Position numbers and translations under genes: made by a program. A stretch of DNA of 64,000 bases. Source: Phlyctochytrium arcticum. Taxonomy: Eukaryota; Chytridiomycota; Chytridiomycetes; Chytridiales; Chytridiaceae. How positions within the stretch are numbered: the first letter of the stretch is position 1; each line of letters opens with the position of its first letter. This document shows positions 44,775-55,661 of the stretch, piece after piece. The notes under the pieces were generated by a model, which was given only the letters and a program-made list of their open reading frames with translations, did no database searches and was not told the origin of the DNA. The stretch lies in the NCBI GenBank assembly GCA_025602905.1, contig JAHLKI010000008.1, positions 868,001-932,000 on the forward strand, in the 5' to 3' direction.

Positions 44775-46382
44775 CTATAACTCTGTCTGTAGATCCCTCA
44801 GTAAGTATTTCTGTCACCCCGCAACCGTTTCCCTAACTCACCTTCCTATTTACTATGATATCCCAGCAGCCAACCCTCCCGAGTCCCGAATAAAAAAAGT
44901 ACAAGTTCCACTTACACATATTCTTGGGCGGTTTCCAAAAGCGGCCTGGTGGCGAAAAAAGTCCGAAGCCACAAAAAATGCGTTTCTTCCTTTCTTTCGC
45001 CGCAAGATCGCCAGCCCTAGCTTTTTTTGAGGTGGTACGGCGTGCGGCACACTCTCGCGGCCGCCTTCGATTTCTTTCATAACTCCGATGGGTATACTCG
45101 AGTATATGAAAAGTCGTTCAAGTATGATATTTACCTATATACGTTCTTTCAAACCGCCTACCGTTCAATTTTATTCATCTACTAGACCCCCCCGGCGTTG
45201 CCGCCCTAATGAGGGGTGTGAAACGACACAGAGTTCAATTGTAGATGAATAAGTGATGATGAGAGTAAAGTGTAAGCCGCCCTATTGCCTCATGCAATAG
45301 TAAAACAAAGAAATAGATCAGCCATTCAGTCGAGGCTGTCGAGCAGAGTTTGTGAAATCAAATAGGGAGGGCAAAAATAGTTTTGGGGAGGGAAAAAAGA
45401 CCTGGCTCAAATCCAAATGCATTCAGGGTCTGCGATGTCCTAACGTATTCCCTTAGAGCATGAAAGAGACGCAAAAAGTCAGCAGCATCCATTATCAATT
45501 ACCCATGGCTGACATGATTTGTAGGAAGGAAGATGGGTCAGCCAGCGAGTATTCATTAAACATTTTTTCTGTGAAAATCCTAGGTGTTTCCTGGATGGTA
45601 AGGAAGATAAGGAAAAGTAAAGTTTTTTTTTCATTGGAGGACCATTGATTGAGGATTTCCATTTTTTTTTCGATACCTACCCAAAAACTCTCACCAAATG
45701 AGAGTTTCGGTAACCAGATTTGTCCTCAGTCGATCAGTTCTATATCCTTTCTTTTTTTTTTGAGGGGGAGGAGATGAGAGAGCGCTCAATTCAAAGGCCT
45801 TGTGAATTCAGTATATATAGTTGCATCTTTCTTATTTCGGAAGTTTCTCTCCCTACAAAAATTGAATATGTTTTTCCATCGGGCAAATCCTGTTTTTATA
45901 CAGGCTTTTTGTCATATTCCCATCCTTCTCTTGTGGTGAAAATTCAATACATAGGATTACTTTACTCAGATCTATCCCTATCTATTCGGGATAGCACTCT
46001 TTCCTCAATTCTTTTTTTGCATTTCATACTTGCACGCTTGGGTAAGACTCTATTCCTCCTTTTCACACACTGGCATTCTGCTGCTGCCAAAAAAAACCCA
46101 CTGTGAAATTCTCCCCCCAGTTTTGAGCGTGGGAAAAACTATCTCAAATCTTGCTACAAAAAATGGGTTTGACCAAATCCACGTTTTTTTTTTTTTAAAT
46201 TAAGGGTATTAATCAGTGAAGGAGTTTGGCAAATGTGTGCACGCAGTATAAACAAAAAAACCCAAAAGCTGACGTCAGCAGTACTTTTACCGCAAAAGCA
46301 ACCAACGACACAATCTTGAAAGCAAATCATCATCATCCCTTTACATCGCGTGTTAAAGGATTGCAAAAGAGATTAAAAGAAG
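44775..46382. other. 1.6-kb intergenic region, low complexity
   Basis: AT-rich with many poly-T and poly-A runs and a small CCCCCCGGCG stretch. The longest frame (45720-46106, +, 128 residues) is Phe/Ser/Leu rich, as expected from T-rich DNA, and is not credible. The right end probably contains the promoter of the CAP gene (AGTATAAACA near 46245). Confidence 0.5.
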
Positions 46383-48053
46383 ATGTCGGAACCCTCCCTC
46401 GCATCCCTCATCAAACGCCTCGAAACCGCCACGCAGCGGATCGAAGAAGTGGCTGCCCGAAACACCAATGTCAATCAGACTACGAATGCGAATCAGAATG
46501 CGGGAGCATCTGTCAAAGCGTTTGAGGAATTGGTGAATGGGAGTGGGAAGGCGTATTTGGAACTTAGTGCTGTTGTTGGAGGGGTTGTGGGTGAGCAGGT
46601 ATGTTAAAAGTTTGAAGATGTGTGTGTGGGAGGAGGGGGACTGATAATGGAGATTTGAATAGGCCCAGTTTGTCCATAACGCATTACAATCCCAAACCCA
46701 CCTCCTTCAAACCGCCTCTACCTCCAAAAAACCCGATCAGTCAATTCTACCAACTCTCCTTCAACCCACCCAATCCGCCCTATCATCCATCACCGACCTC
46801 CGCGAAAAGAACCGCGCGAGCCCGTACTATAACCATCTCAGTACAGTCAGTGAAGGGATCCCCGCTTTAGGATGGGTAGTAGTTGAACCGGCTCCCGTCC
46901 CGTATGTCGGAGAAATGCGGGACTCGGCGCAGTTTTGGGCGAATCGGGTGATTAAAGAGTGGAGGGAGAAGGATAAAGTTCATGGAGAGTGGGCCAAGAG
47001 TTTTGTGAATTTGTTGACAGAGTTGCAGGGGTATGTTAAGACGTTTCATACTACGGGATTGGTATGGAATCCTAAAGGTGGGGATGCTGCCAAAGGTATT
47101 TGATTTATTGCACCCATCATTCTGGAGTTATTTTTTTGTTAAGATGTTGGTTATAGCGACTGCGACGTCAGCGGCTGCTCCTGCAGCTGCGGGAGGACCG
47201 CCACCTCCACCCCCGCCTCCTGTCTTGGATACTAGCAATGCCCCGCAACAGACCAAGAATGCTGCGGCACCGGACACGGGTGCGCTGTTTAGTGCCCTCA
47301 ACAGTGGGAATTTGACCAGTGGTACGTTTTTTGTGTAAGCTGGAATACGCAAGTCATGAAGTTAAATGAGGGGATAATTAGGACTCCGCAAAGTGGATAA
47401 ATCCGAGATGACGCACAAGAACCCTGAACTCCGTGCGGGCAGTGTCGTCAAGACGTCTCAGGGGCCCGTCACGGGTGGTGAAAAGACTACAGTGACTAAA
47501 GTCAAGGCACCCCCGAAATTAGCATTGGAGGGCAACAAATGGGTCGTGGAGAATTTCAGCAATGACCCGAATATTGTGATTGATAAAGCCGAGATGCGGC
47601 ATGTGGTTTATGTGTACAATTGTGTGGGGTGTACGATTCAAGTCAAGGGCAAAGTCAATGCAGTTACATTGGGTGAGTTCTGGGGGAGTTTCACAGCAAC
47701 TATGTATATGTCACTAAATACTTTTGGAATGTGGATTAGACTCATGCAAAAAGACGGCCCTGGTCGCCTCCACGGTCCTCGCCACAATCGACACCATCAA
47801 CTGTGCATCGATCCAGATCCAAATCACGGATAAAGCGCCTACAGTCGCCATTGACAAGACGGACGGTGTGCAGCTCTACTTGGCGCATTCTTCGCTTGAA
47901 ACAGAGATCCTAAGCGCCAAAAGCTCGGAAATGAATGTCATGGTGCAGACACTGGATAAAGGCGAGTTTGTGGAGCGCCCTGTTGCCGAGCAGTTCAAGA
48001 CTGTGGTTAGGGATGGTGTTTTAGTGACTGTTCCGGTTGAGCATAAGGGGTAG
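46383..48053 (+). CDS. SRV2: adenylyl cyclase-associated protein (CAP/Srv2)
   Basis: CAP recycles actin with cofilin and, in yeasts, binds adenylyl cyclase. Five exons join in frame to about 455 residues. The N-terminal coiled coil contains SLIKRLETATQRIEEVA; the helical folded domain includes AQFWANRVIKEWREKD and GLVWNPKG. Next are a polyproline stretch (GGPPPPPPPP), a WH2-like segment (FSALNSGNLTSGLRKVDKSEMTHKNP) and the C-terminal CARP beta-helix (KWVVENF, VYVYNCVGCTIQVKGK, INCASIQIQ, VERPVAEQFKTVV). The order and length match the family. Intron borders: about 46599/46664, 47096/47157, 47322/47382, 47672/47741. Confidence 0.95.
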
Positions 48054-48214
48054 TAGGATCTTTTGTACTAACTCTGCTTGAATGTTGAATGTAATGTCTA
48101 TCCCCTCCATCCCATGCATCCAACCAATTGAGTCTTGTGTGTAATAACGCATGTCGTATGGTTGCACCATGTGTGAACCCCGTAGCTTTGTCAGTATTCT
48201 TCTTTTTCCCTCCT

Positions 48215-48420
48215 CGCTTCGCTCGCAAGAATTGCCTCGCTTTTCGCTCGGCGCCCTCCTCCTCGCTGCCGCTCGCATTTGATTTTGCTTCGCAAAATCG
48301 TCAGCGCCCATCCATTTTTCCTCCGGAAAAATGTCTGGGCCACCCTCGGAAAGTCTCACTCTGCGATACTCGCCCTTTGCTTCGCTCGGGGCTCGTTCGG
48401 GCTCCTTCTAATTCGATACC
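48215..48420. repeat. cluster of GC-rich mini-hairpins (GCTTCGC core)
   Basis: Several short perfect inverted repeats with three-base loops: GATTTTGCTTCGCAAAATC and CATTTTTCCTCCGGAAAAATG among them. The heptamer GCTTCGC (complement GCGAAGC) occurs three times, twice followed by TCG. Similar strings fill the GH9 intron in the opposite orientation, so this looks like one dispersed element family. Confidence 0.75.
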
Positions 48421-48650
48421 GAAGCCCCACAGATGCCACAGCAGAGAGCAGCACAAGGGCCAGTGATGGAGTCTAAACAAGATGTATCATTGCAGCACGA
48501 GTCCGGACAACAGGTTCCTGATGAGCCTGAGCCTGAGCCTGAGGAGATGAAGAGAGGTGTTGTGCTGGGGGGTTGAAGAGTGGCTGGCTGCTGGGTGATG
48601 GTTGAGTCTGGCATTTGTGGTTTCTGTATTTTGGGGGTGTGTGTGGTCAA
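48408..48650 (-). CDS. possible small Cys-rich protein
   Basis: An 80-residue frame starting MTTHTPKIQK. The first half is Thr/Gln/Pro rich; a Gly/Ser spacer (SGSGSGSSG) precedes a Cys-dense tail (CCPDSCCNDTSC, GPCAALCCGICG) that could be palmitoylated or metal-bound. No signal peptide or intron. The Gly/Ser part is encoded by a CTGAGC repeat, so it may be an artefact of simple sequence. Unassigned. Confidence 0.35.
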   Translation of the reverse strand: MTTHTPKIQKPQMPDSTITQQPATLQPPSTTPLFISSGSGSGSSGTCCPDSCCNDTSCLDSITGPCAALCCGICGASVSN

Positions 48651-49504
48651 AGTGCAAGCTTGACTATAATGTGAACTCCAGCCCGCAATGACTGTGCCCG
48701 CCTCTTACAAAGCGTGGCAGTTGCTTCTTAGGCCCTTTCCCACTAATTGTTTTGTTCCCGGTGCTTGCTTGACGCTTGCTGGCCTGTGAGAGCCTCAGAG
48801 CCTAGAATGACCATGCCTCAATCCTCGTATGATATGAATGACTCGAGCGAGTCACTAAATAAAAACAGACATGGAGCCATTCCTTCAACCCGAGAAACGG
48901 GGGCCTTTTGAGTGGCGCGCGTCACGTGAACCGAGGATCTGGGGATTCTGGTTTCCCGAGAATGATGTTTTCCCAAAAGGTGGTGTAATACTCCCACGGG
49001 GGGAGGCTTTTACTTTCGTTCCCTGGGGGGAGTCGCCTCCTTGAGTGCATTCCTTCCTTCCTTGTTTTCTGTTCTGTCCCGGTTGCAGTCAGTCAGTCAG
49101 GTCAGTTTGCGAAAAGTTGCAAGACGCTTAAAGTTGAAGAAGTTGGAAGGTGAGTTATCTCTTTCCGCGCGTCTCTTGGACAAACAACTTTCCAGCCGCC
49201 CCCATATCGCTCAAACACAAACAAAAAACGTCACTTTCTTCGAGAGCCGGCGTTTTTTTTTTAAAGTTTGAGTTTGTTGGACTTTATATTTGGAGAATTC
49301 TTGGTCCGTTGCGGGTTCTTTGAGAGGAAGAACAAAGGGACCCCCACCCACCCACTTTTTTTTTAAAACTTTAGCAAACTCATCTTCTCGTTTGATTCTA
49401 CAGGACTTCTATATACACACACACACTTTTCGGCTGCTCAAAGGTATATTTGACTGACAGGTTTTTGTTACGGCAAGAGTTTTTATACTGATTTCTTTGT
49501 CTAG

Positions 49505-52108
49505 ATGGAGTTACGAGTTTTACTATTGGTGGTGGCGCTACTTGTGGGATGGGTTACCGCCCAGGGTGATTCTCCTCGGCCGACCAATCTAGTCACTCCA
49601 AATGGTCCCATCGTCGATTCTACTAAATACACTGCTCCCGGAGAGCCCAAATATGATTACGTCGATGTGAGTATCCCGAGGTCTCGAGGCCGAACGTAGT
49701 AAGGCCGAGTATGACGACCCCGAGCGAAGCGGAGGGGGAGGAATCCCGACGAGCGAGACACTTTTCCCGAAGCCCGAGCGACAGCGAGGGCGAGGGAAAA
49801 TTGGCGAGCGGGAGCGCGGTTCGGGGCCTAGCAATAGTCATTTATGACGACCCCGAGCGAAGCGGAGGGGGAGGAATCCCGACGAGCCCCGCAGGGCGAG
49901 GAGGGCCCGCGCGAGCGAGACAATTTCCTGAAAGGAAATTGGCGAGCGGGAGCGCGGTTCGGGGCCTAGCAAAAGTCATTTATGACGACCCCGAGCGAAG
50001 CGGAGGGGGAGGAATCCCGACGAGCCCCGCAGGGCGAGGAGGGCCCGCGCGAGCGAGACAATTTCCTGAAAGGAAATTGGCGAGCGGGTGCGCGGTTCGG
50101 GGTCTAGCAAAGTCATTTATGACGAGCGCGGTCGGGGTCTAGCAAAGTCACTTATGACGACCCCGAGCGAAGCGGAGGGGGAGGAGCATACGTTTACTCA
50201 CTAACTCGAATGGTTTGATGGATGGGATGGAGGGAGTGAGGGGAGGGATGAAGGGAAGGGAGGGGAGTGAGGGATGAAGGGAGTGAGGGAAGGGAAGGGA
50301 GGGGAGGGATAAAGGGATGAAGGGAAAGAGAGAAGAAAAAGAAATAGAACTAACAGAGAAGAAATGGATAGGTCATGCACAAGTCATTCTTGTTTTACTG
50401 GGCTCAGAGGTCGGGCAAGATGCCGTACCAGCGACTTGCCTGGCGAAGCGATTCGTGTCTGGACTGCAAAGGCGATTTCGGCGAAGATTTAAGCGGCGGG
50501 TGGTACGAGGCTGCCAATACCATGAAATGGGGCGGGCCGTTTGCCTTTTCCGCCTTTCAACTCGCGTGGAACGTGTACGAATTCAGCGATGCCATGAAGA
50601 AGGTCAACGAGTATAATGAAGCCATTCATTGGGTTCGGCAGGGCGCCGACTATTTATTGAATACTTATACCGCCAATGCGACCCACGAACGCTTGGTCGG
50701 AGTCTATGGAGTCTCGGCGCTGGACGCCAAGACGGATATCGACTTTGGCTACTTTGGACCCCCCGAAGAGTATCTGCAGGGAGTTCCTGGCAATTACCCC
50801 CGTCGCGCTTTTTACTGTACCGGTGGACCAGGGCTCAACCAGGGTTGTTCCGACATTGCGGGCGATTACGCGGCCGCCCTCGCCGCTGCTGCCGTCGTTC
50901 TCAAAGATGTCGATGCGGCCTATGCCCAACGCTGCTCTGACACGGCCCGCCAAATCTACGGGTTTGCCACTAAATACCTCAACTCGTACCAAACCGCCAC
51001 CGTCCTGACTGGGGTAGGCTGGAACAATTACCGACAATGGTACCCCTCCAACGGCTACGACGACGAACTCGCACTAGCTTCGACCTGGCTCCACCTCGCC
51101 ACCGGCGACGCCGCTTACCTAACCCAAGCCCGTGCCCACCTCGCCAAAAACGTCAACTTGGGAGAATACTCTTGGGCCGATAAAGGCATTGCCGCCTACG
51201 TCCAACTCTACCGCATCACAAAGGACGCGGCCCTCTCTACCCCCATCGACACATTCTTCAAAGCCTGGTTACCCGGCGGCTCCATCCCCCGCACCCCCCG
51301 CGGCCTCGCCTTTCTCTACGAATGGGGCTCACTCCGGTACTCGGCCAATGTCGCTTTTGTCGCTTTGGCTCATCGTCAGACTCTCACTCAACTCCAACCA
51401 ACCTCGACCCAGCTCACCCCACTCTGGAATTTTGCCGTCCAGCAAATTAATTATATGCTCGGTGACTGTGGCCGCTCCTGGATCCCCGGTTTTGGCGAGA
51501 ATTACCCTAAACTCCCCTACCATAAATCCTCCTACAACTCGTACATCGACTACCCCATGCGAGGCCGATCCCAAGGCGAAGTCGGTCAAGATTTCCTCAC
51601 CTCCCCCACTCCCAACCGCTTCATCCTCTACGGAGCCCTAGTAGGCGGCCCCACAAATACCGACACCTACATCGATAACCGCCAATCCTACGAATTCACC
51701 GAAGTCACCCAAGATTATAACGCGGCGTTTACGGGTGCTCTGGCGGGACTCGTCCATTTCTACTCTCCGGCGAAATTTAAGAGTGCGAGTGATTGTACTC
51801 TGGATCTGGGGTGGACGCATCCCAATGCTACGATTTCCAACCGCCCTGCGTATAAACCTGGAGATTGTTATCACGCTTGTGGGGAGTGTACACTCCAGAA
51901 TGTTTCACCGGACGGATCACCGGCTCCTGCTCCTTCTAGTTCTTCACCCACCAATGGGGAATCTCCGGCCAGTTCAAGTGCGGCCAGACCTGGACCTACG
52001 AGTCTTGTAGCTGATGTGGTCAATTACGCGGTTGGGAATGGGATGAAGGGGCTAGGTGTTGCCGGGGTTGTGGTGGGAGTATCGGTGCTGGCTTTGTTTG
52101 TGCTTTAG
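49505..52108 (+). CDS. GPI-anchored GH9-family protein with altered catalytic aspartates
   Basis: GH9 enzymes are inverting endo-glucanases. Two exons (49505-49666, 50372-52108) give 632 residues. A signal peptide (MELRVLLLVVALLVGWVTAQ) is followed by the family opening FLFYWAQRSGKMPYQRLAWRSD and a full (alpha/alpha)6-barrel sequence. The usual DAGD motif reads GGWYEAANTMKW, so both conserved Asp, including the catalytic base, are Glu100 and Asn103. The PHHR motif is PYHK (His438 kept), and the acid Glu498 is kept in FTEVTQDYNAAFTG. The C-terminus has a Ser/Pro-rich stalk and a hydrophobic tail (GVAGVVVGVSVLALFVL), a GPI signal. It may be a wall-binding pseudo-enzyme or a divergent hydrolase. 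The intron (705 nt) holds hairpin repeats. Confidence 0.88.
49709..50190. repeat. about 138-bp GC-rich hairpin repeats inside the GH9 intron
   Basis: The start ATGACGACCCCGAGCG recurs at 49711, 49844, 49982 and 50154, with a truncated start ATGACGAGCGCGG at 50119. The unit contains GAGCGAAGCGGAGG, GACGAGCCCCGCAGGGCGAG and the perfect hairpin AATTTCCTGAAAGGAAATT, closing with GCGCGGTTCGGGG. The first unit is a variant with TTTTCCC and GGGAAAA as the stem. Open frames across the array are artefacts of the repeat. Confidence 0.9.
50217..50345 (+). repeat. polypurine tract before the GH9 intron acceptor
   Basis: About 125 nt made almost only of A and G, as irregular GGGAGTGAGG / GGGATGAAGG repeats. 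It ends some 25 nt before the acceptor AG at 50370-50371, where a polypyrimidine tract would be expected. Confidence 0.85.
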
Positions 52109-53277
52109 GGATTTGAACTGTTATTGTTTTACGACTAGGATACACAACACACAATATTTTAGAAGGACAGCATACTACACCACTACTGATGCTATAGCAT
52201 ACACATACACCCGGACACACATTTTACCAATTATCATTATTTGTTATTTCAAAAATTCGTATACTAGAAAGATAGACTGTTGTTATTGGCAAATTATACA
52301 TGGGGGCAACGGTGCCTCGAGACATCGATATGTTGCGCCAGTCTGTAGTAAGACTTTTTTTTTTAGTGCCATATATATTCTCCCCCTGGGAGATGTTTGG
52401 GTTTGGTTTGGTGCTCAAGGCTTGATCTGACGGCGGCGATCAGCTCAAGATGTTTTATCCGCGTACATATATATAGGGCAGTTCAAGCAGTAAGCCAAGC
52501 TTGAGGACAGCGAGCTCTACCGACTAATCATTTTACGACCGCCAATTGGACCATAAACTAGGGCTCAAGTCTTGTCCCCATCCGAAAGCAAGGTGTCCAG
52601 CAATATTTGAATGAAGTACGTAAGCACCTCGCCAAGGCATGCTTCCGTAAAAGACATGTCCTAGTACCTCTCGGTACTCATTCCTGCACATGGCTCAATA
52701 AAACCACATAGACAAAGATACAGACCTTGATCAAGTTGTAAAGCAGACCACGACGCCTATTGTCAGGTGGCATTGAATCAATTTCTTGTTGCAAATCCTC
52801 GCGAAAATCTTGAAAAGTTCCAGACGGGACTTGGCGTACGAATTCGCTGATCTTCAGCTTTTCAGCATCCGTCTGTGATAGACTCTCTACGCTCATTGGT
52901 GTGAGTGGTGTGTGCGAAGACTTCAATAGACAGCGCGTCACGTACGATGTGGTTTCGACATTACGCACGAGTGAAAGTGGTCAATCTAATCTGTGACAGG
53001 CAGCCGTCGGCGCGTCGCACAGCCGTCGCAGCGGGGAGAGGGGGAGAGTTGAGGCTAGGAAAAGGTTTTACATTACCCAAACAAACCCATACAAACCTAC
53101 CAATGTGATACCAGCGGCACAGCGGCTGCGGCAGGCGGCACAGTTTCCAGACCTTGGCAGAGTTGCCTCCGGACCTCCGGATGATCCGGATCTCAGATCT
53201 ACGCGTCGAGGCCATCTTCAAACTTCAATCTCTTATTCAACCTATCTCCATAGCCTTCATCAACCTCCAAAACTGCC
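52109..53277. other. intergenic with an orphan TATA box and one small candidate gene
   Basis: A strong TATA-like string (ACATATATATAGGG, near 52465) is followed by no credible frame. On the minus strand 52678-52896 encodes MSVESLSQTDAEKLKISEF and a helical, acidic segment to GLLYNLIK. A 42-nt in-phase intron then leads to a stop one codon later, giving 57 residues spliced or 71 unspliced. I do not recognise it. Confidence 0.35.
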
Positions 53278-55145
53278 ATGGGCAGACTCGTCGATCATGA
53301 AACCCGTCGTCAGTTCAACATTGTCAAAGATCCGACGCAGAAGACCGAGCGAGCTGAGTGTAAACATTGCGACTACTCGTGCGCATTAAACCTTCCTCGT
53401 ATGAGGAATCACCTGCAAAACTGCACGACCTACCAGTCATCGGATGCGGCGGCACAAGCTTTGTTAGGGCCTCGTACGGAGAATGCAATCACCAAAGCTT
53501 CATCCTCCTCCTCCATCCGCATGGTCAATTTTGTTCATACCATGAGTAAAGAACAAAACGAAGAGCTACAAGCGAAGTTTTCACAAGCTGTATATGCTGG
53601 TAAGACGACAAATGCAACCTTCTGGAATTCAGATCAATAATAGCAACTATTAGGCGCACTTCCGTTTACCCTATGCGAGCAGCCGGAGATGGTGAAGGCT
53701 TTCAAAGCCCTGAATCCGGCATTTAAACCGCCCACTCGCAGGCAGGTGGGAGGAAAGTTCCTGTCCAGAACGTATGAAGTTGTCAGGAAACAAGTTGTAG
53801 ATGCCGTAGCCCTCGAAAACGACTTGTGCTTCACCACCGATGCCTCTGATAACATTCGCAAAGAACGGATTGTTAATGTCTCTGTTCTCGCTGGCGGAAA
53901 ATGCTTTTACTGGAAGTCCTACTCCACTGGCGATGAATCCCATTCGGCAGAAAACCTCGCGCGCGCCTTCAAACGAGACATGCTGGAAATCGCCAAGGGT
54001 GACATCACTCGCATCAATGGTTTTTCGACGGATACTTGCAGCACAATGAAGGCCCTATGGGATGGAATGGCAGCCGATCCTACCTTTCAACGTGTCTTTG
54101 CGGTTGGATGTGCGGCCCATGTGGCTCAATTACTCATCAAAGATATTCTCGAATTACGGCAGTTCCAATGGGTTTTTAAGTCTGCAGGAGTCATTGTCAC
54201 ACACTTTATCAAGTCCAAGTTACAGTATGCCAAATTGAAAAAACTACAAGAATCGCAAGGTACTGGGAGGGTGTATGAGTTCATTCAACCAGTGGAAACC
54301 AGATGGGGAACCTATCTTGGGATGTTGGAAAGATTCATCAAGCTCAAGCCCTCTCTTCGACTGGCTGCATGCGACACCGAAATTACTATGGACGAAGGCA
54401 TGAGGCAGCTTCTCATGGATCCCAGATTTTGGTCACAACTGAAAACATTGCCGCCCGTCTCCAGCCAATTGATTGCACCCTGCGAAAATCTGAGGGCATT
54501 AAGTATCATATTGGTAACGTGCTCGAAGATTGGACCAATATCAAAAAGATGGTTCAACAAGCAGGACTCACAAACGACCTCATCCGGCTAAGCGACGCCA
54601 GCTTGAAAGTTGATGAACGGTGGAATTACCTCATTCGCGATCCTCATATCTTCGCATATCTGCTAAATCCGACCACCCAGGAAGGCCAAGCACCCGCAGA
54701 TGTCGTTCGAAAGTTCGGTAACGGCGTTTCCCGCTACTACCGCGACACTTCGGAAGCACACACCCTTCTGCGCCAATTCGCAACATACTCAAGCCGACAA
54801 GGGGTATTCGCCCGTGACCAAGCCGTTTGGGATCTGAAGGACGATCCCATCCTGTTTTGGTCCTATCTGAAAATGTGTGAAGACGCATTTGTTTTGTCAT
54901 CATTTGCGCTGCGGCTGTTCCGACTGCCCGCAACATCTGTTGCCAGTGAGCGGGCTTTCTCTATCCAAAACCTTGTCCATAGCAAGCGTAGAGCACGTCT
55001 TGGCACAGAAAAGGTTGACAAGTTGTCCTTCATTTACATGAATCGACGAGCCTTCGCCGGCAATAAATACGAAGAATTGGACGAATGGGAAGAAAGTCCC
55101 CCAGCTGACGGTGCCGCCCCGAAGAGTTTGAAGAAGATCCGGTAG
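53278..55145 (+). mobile_element. hAT-family transposase gene with one frameshift
   Basis: The first exon (53278-53599) encodes a BED-type zinc finger (CKHCDYSCALNLPRMRNHLQNC spans residues about 28-49). A 54-nt intron leads to PFTLCEQPEMVKAFKALNP and the catalytic core (FTTDASDN, INGFSTDTCSTM, VGCAAHVAQLLIKDI, VETRWGTYLGML). The C-terminal dimerisation domain is intact (LPATSVASERAFSIQN, HSKRRARLG). Between them, near 54442, the reading frame shifts by one base: frame one reads FWSQLK and the continuation ENIAARLQPID lies in another frame. A one-base deletion explains it. I did not find convincing terminal inverted repeats or an 8-bp target duplication. Confidence 0.88.
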
Positions 55146-55661
55146 ATGAGGATTAGCGTAAATAGCGTAGGCTTTCTATAGTTATTCAGTCTTCCTTTTT
55201 GTCGTAAGTTTAGATCTTTATAATGTCACAATACATCTCCTTCACCCACCTTCACCCGGTCTGGCCCAGCCTGACATCATAGGGTTCAAAGGTGGGTGGT
55301 TTGGAATTTAAAAGACCAAACAAACCGACAAAATAACAAACAAACCAACCAAACGGTCTGGAACGTGCCATTCCTAGGGCACTGGGGGTGTGCAAGTTGT
55401 AAAGTAGATTGCCTTTTATGGCTTCAGTAGCAGACTTGCCACCTGGAGGCTTCTTCCCTTGAATCCCTTCTCCATACACCTGTCAATGATAGTTCCCCCT
55501 CATATATAGAGACCTCTTGGGATTCCCCCCCACTACGAGGTTATCATCATAAGAATAGATTCTTTGAATATCGTGAAGTACTTTACACAAGTGGTGCTAT
55601 GGGGGGCTTCGTGAAGGAGTCGAGTTTATCGATAACAACAGTCTCAACAGGTGGCGAGCGG
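55146..55661. other. hAT downstream flank
   Basis: No gene recognised. A 75-residue minus frame (55252-55479) with GIQGKKPPGGKSATEAIKG is unassigned. A palindromic TTATCGATAA occurs at about 55626. Confidence 0.4.

Larger units (their letters stand above)
48054..49504. other. intergenic between CAP and GH9
   Basis: Contains the GC-rich hairpin cluster (48215-48420), a possible Cys-rich gene on the minus strand (48408-48650), and T-rich DNA before the GH9 start. The sequence TTTCTTTGTCTAG directly before the GH9 ATG looks like a splice acceptor of a 5' UTR intron. Confidence 0.5.

Noticed and set aside
45720..46106. 128-residue frame in the CAP upstream region
   Set aside because: Composition (Phe, Ser, Leu, Ile) is what T-rich DNA gives; no start context or homologous features.
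49711..50142. 143-residue open frame through the GH9 intron repeats
   Set aside because: It is generated by the 138-bp repeat, whose length is a multiple of three, and it lies in an intron between two clear GH9 exons.
53068..55360. CCAAACAAACC strings flanking the hAT gene as terminal repeats
   Set aside because: They are in direct, not inverted, orientation and low in complexity.
52735..55402. 12-bp direct repeat CAAGTTGTAAAG on both sides of the hAT gene as a target-site duplication
   Set aside because: hAT duplications are 8 bp, and the adjacent sequences do not form inverted termini; probably chance.
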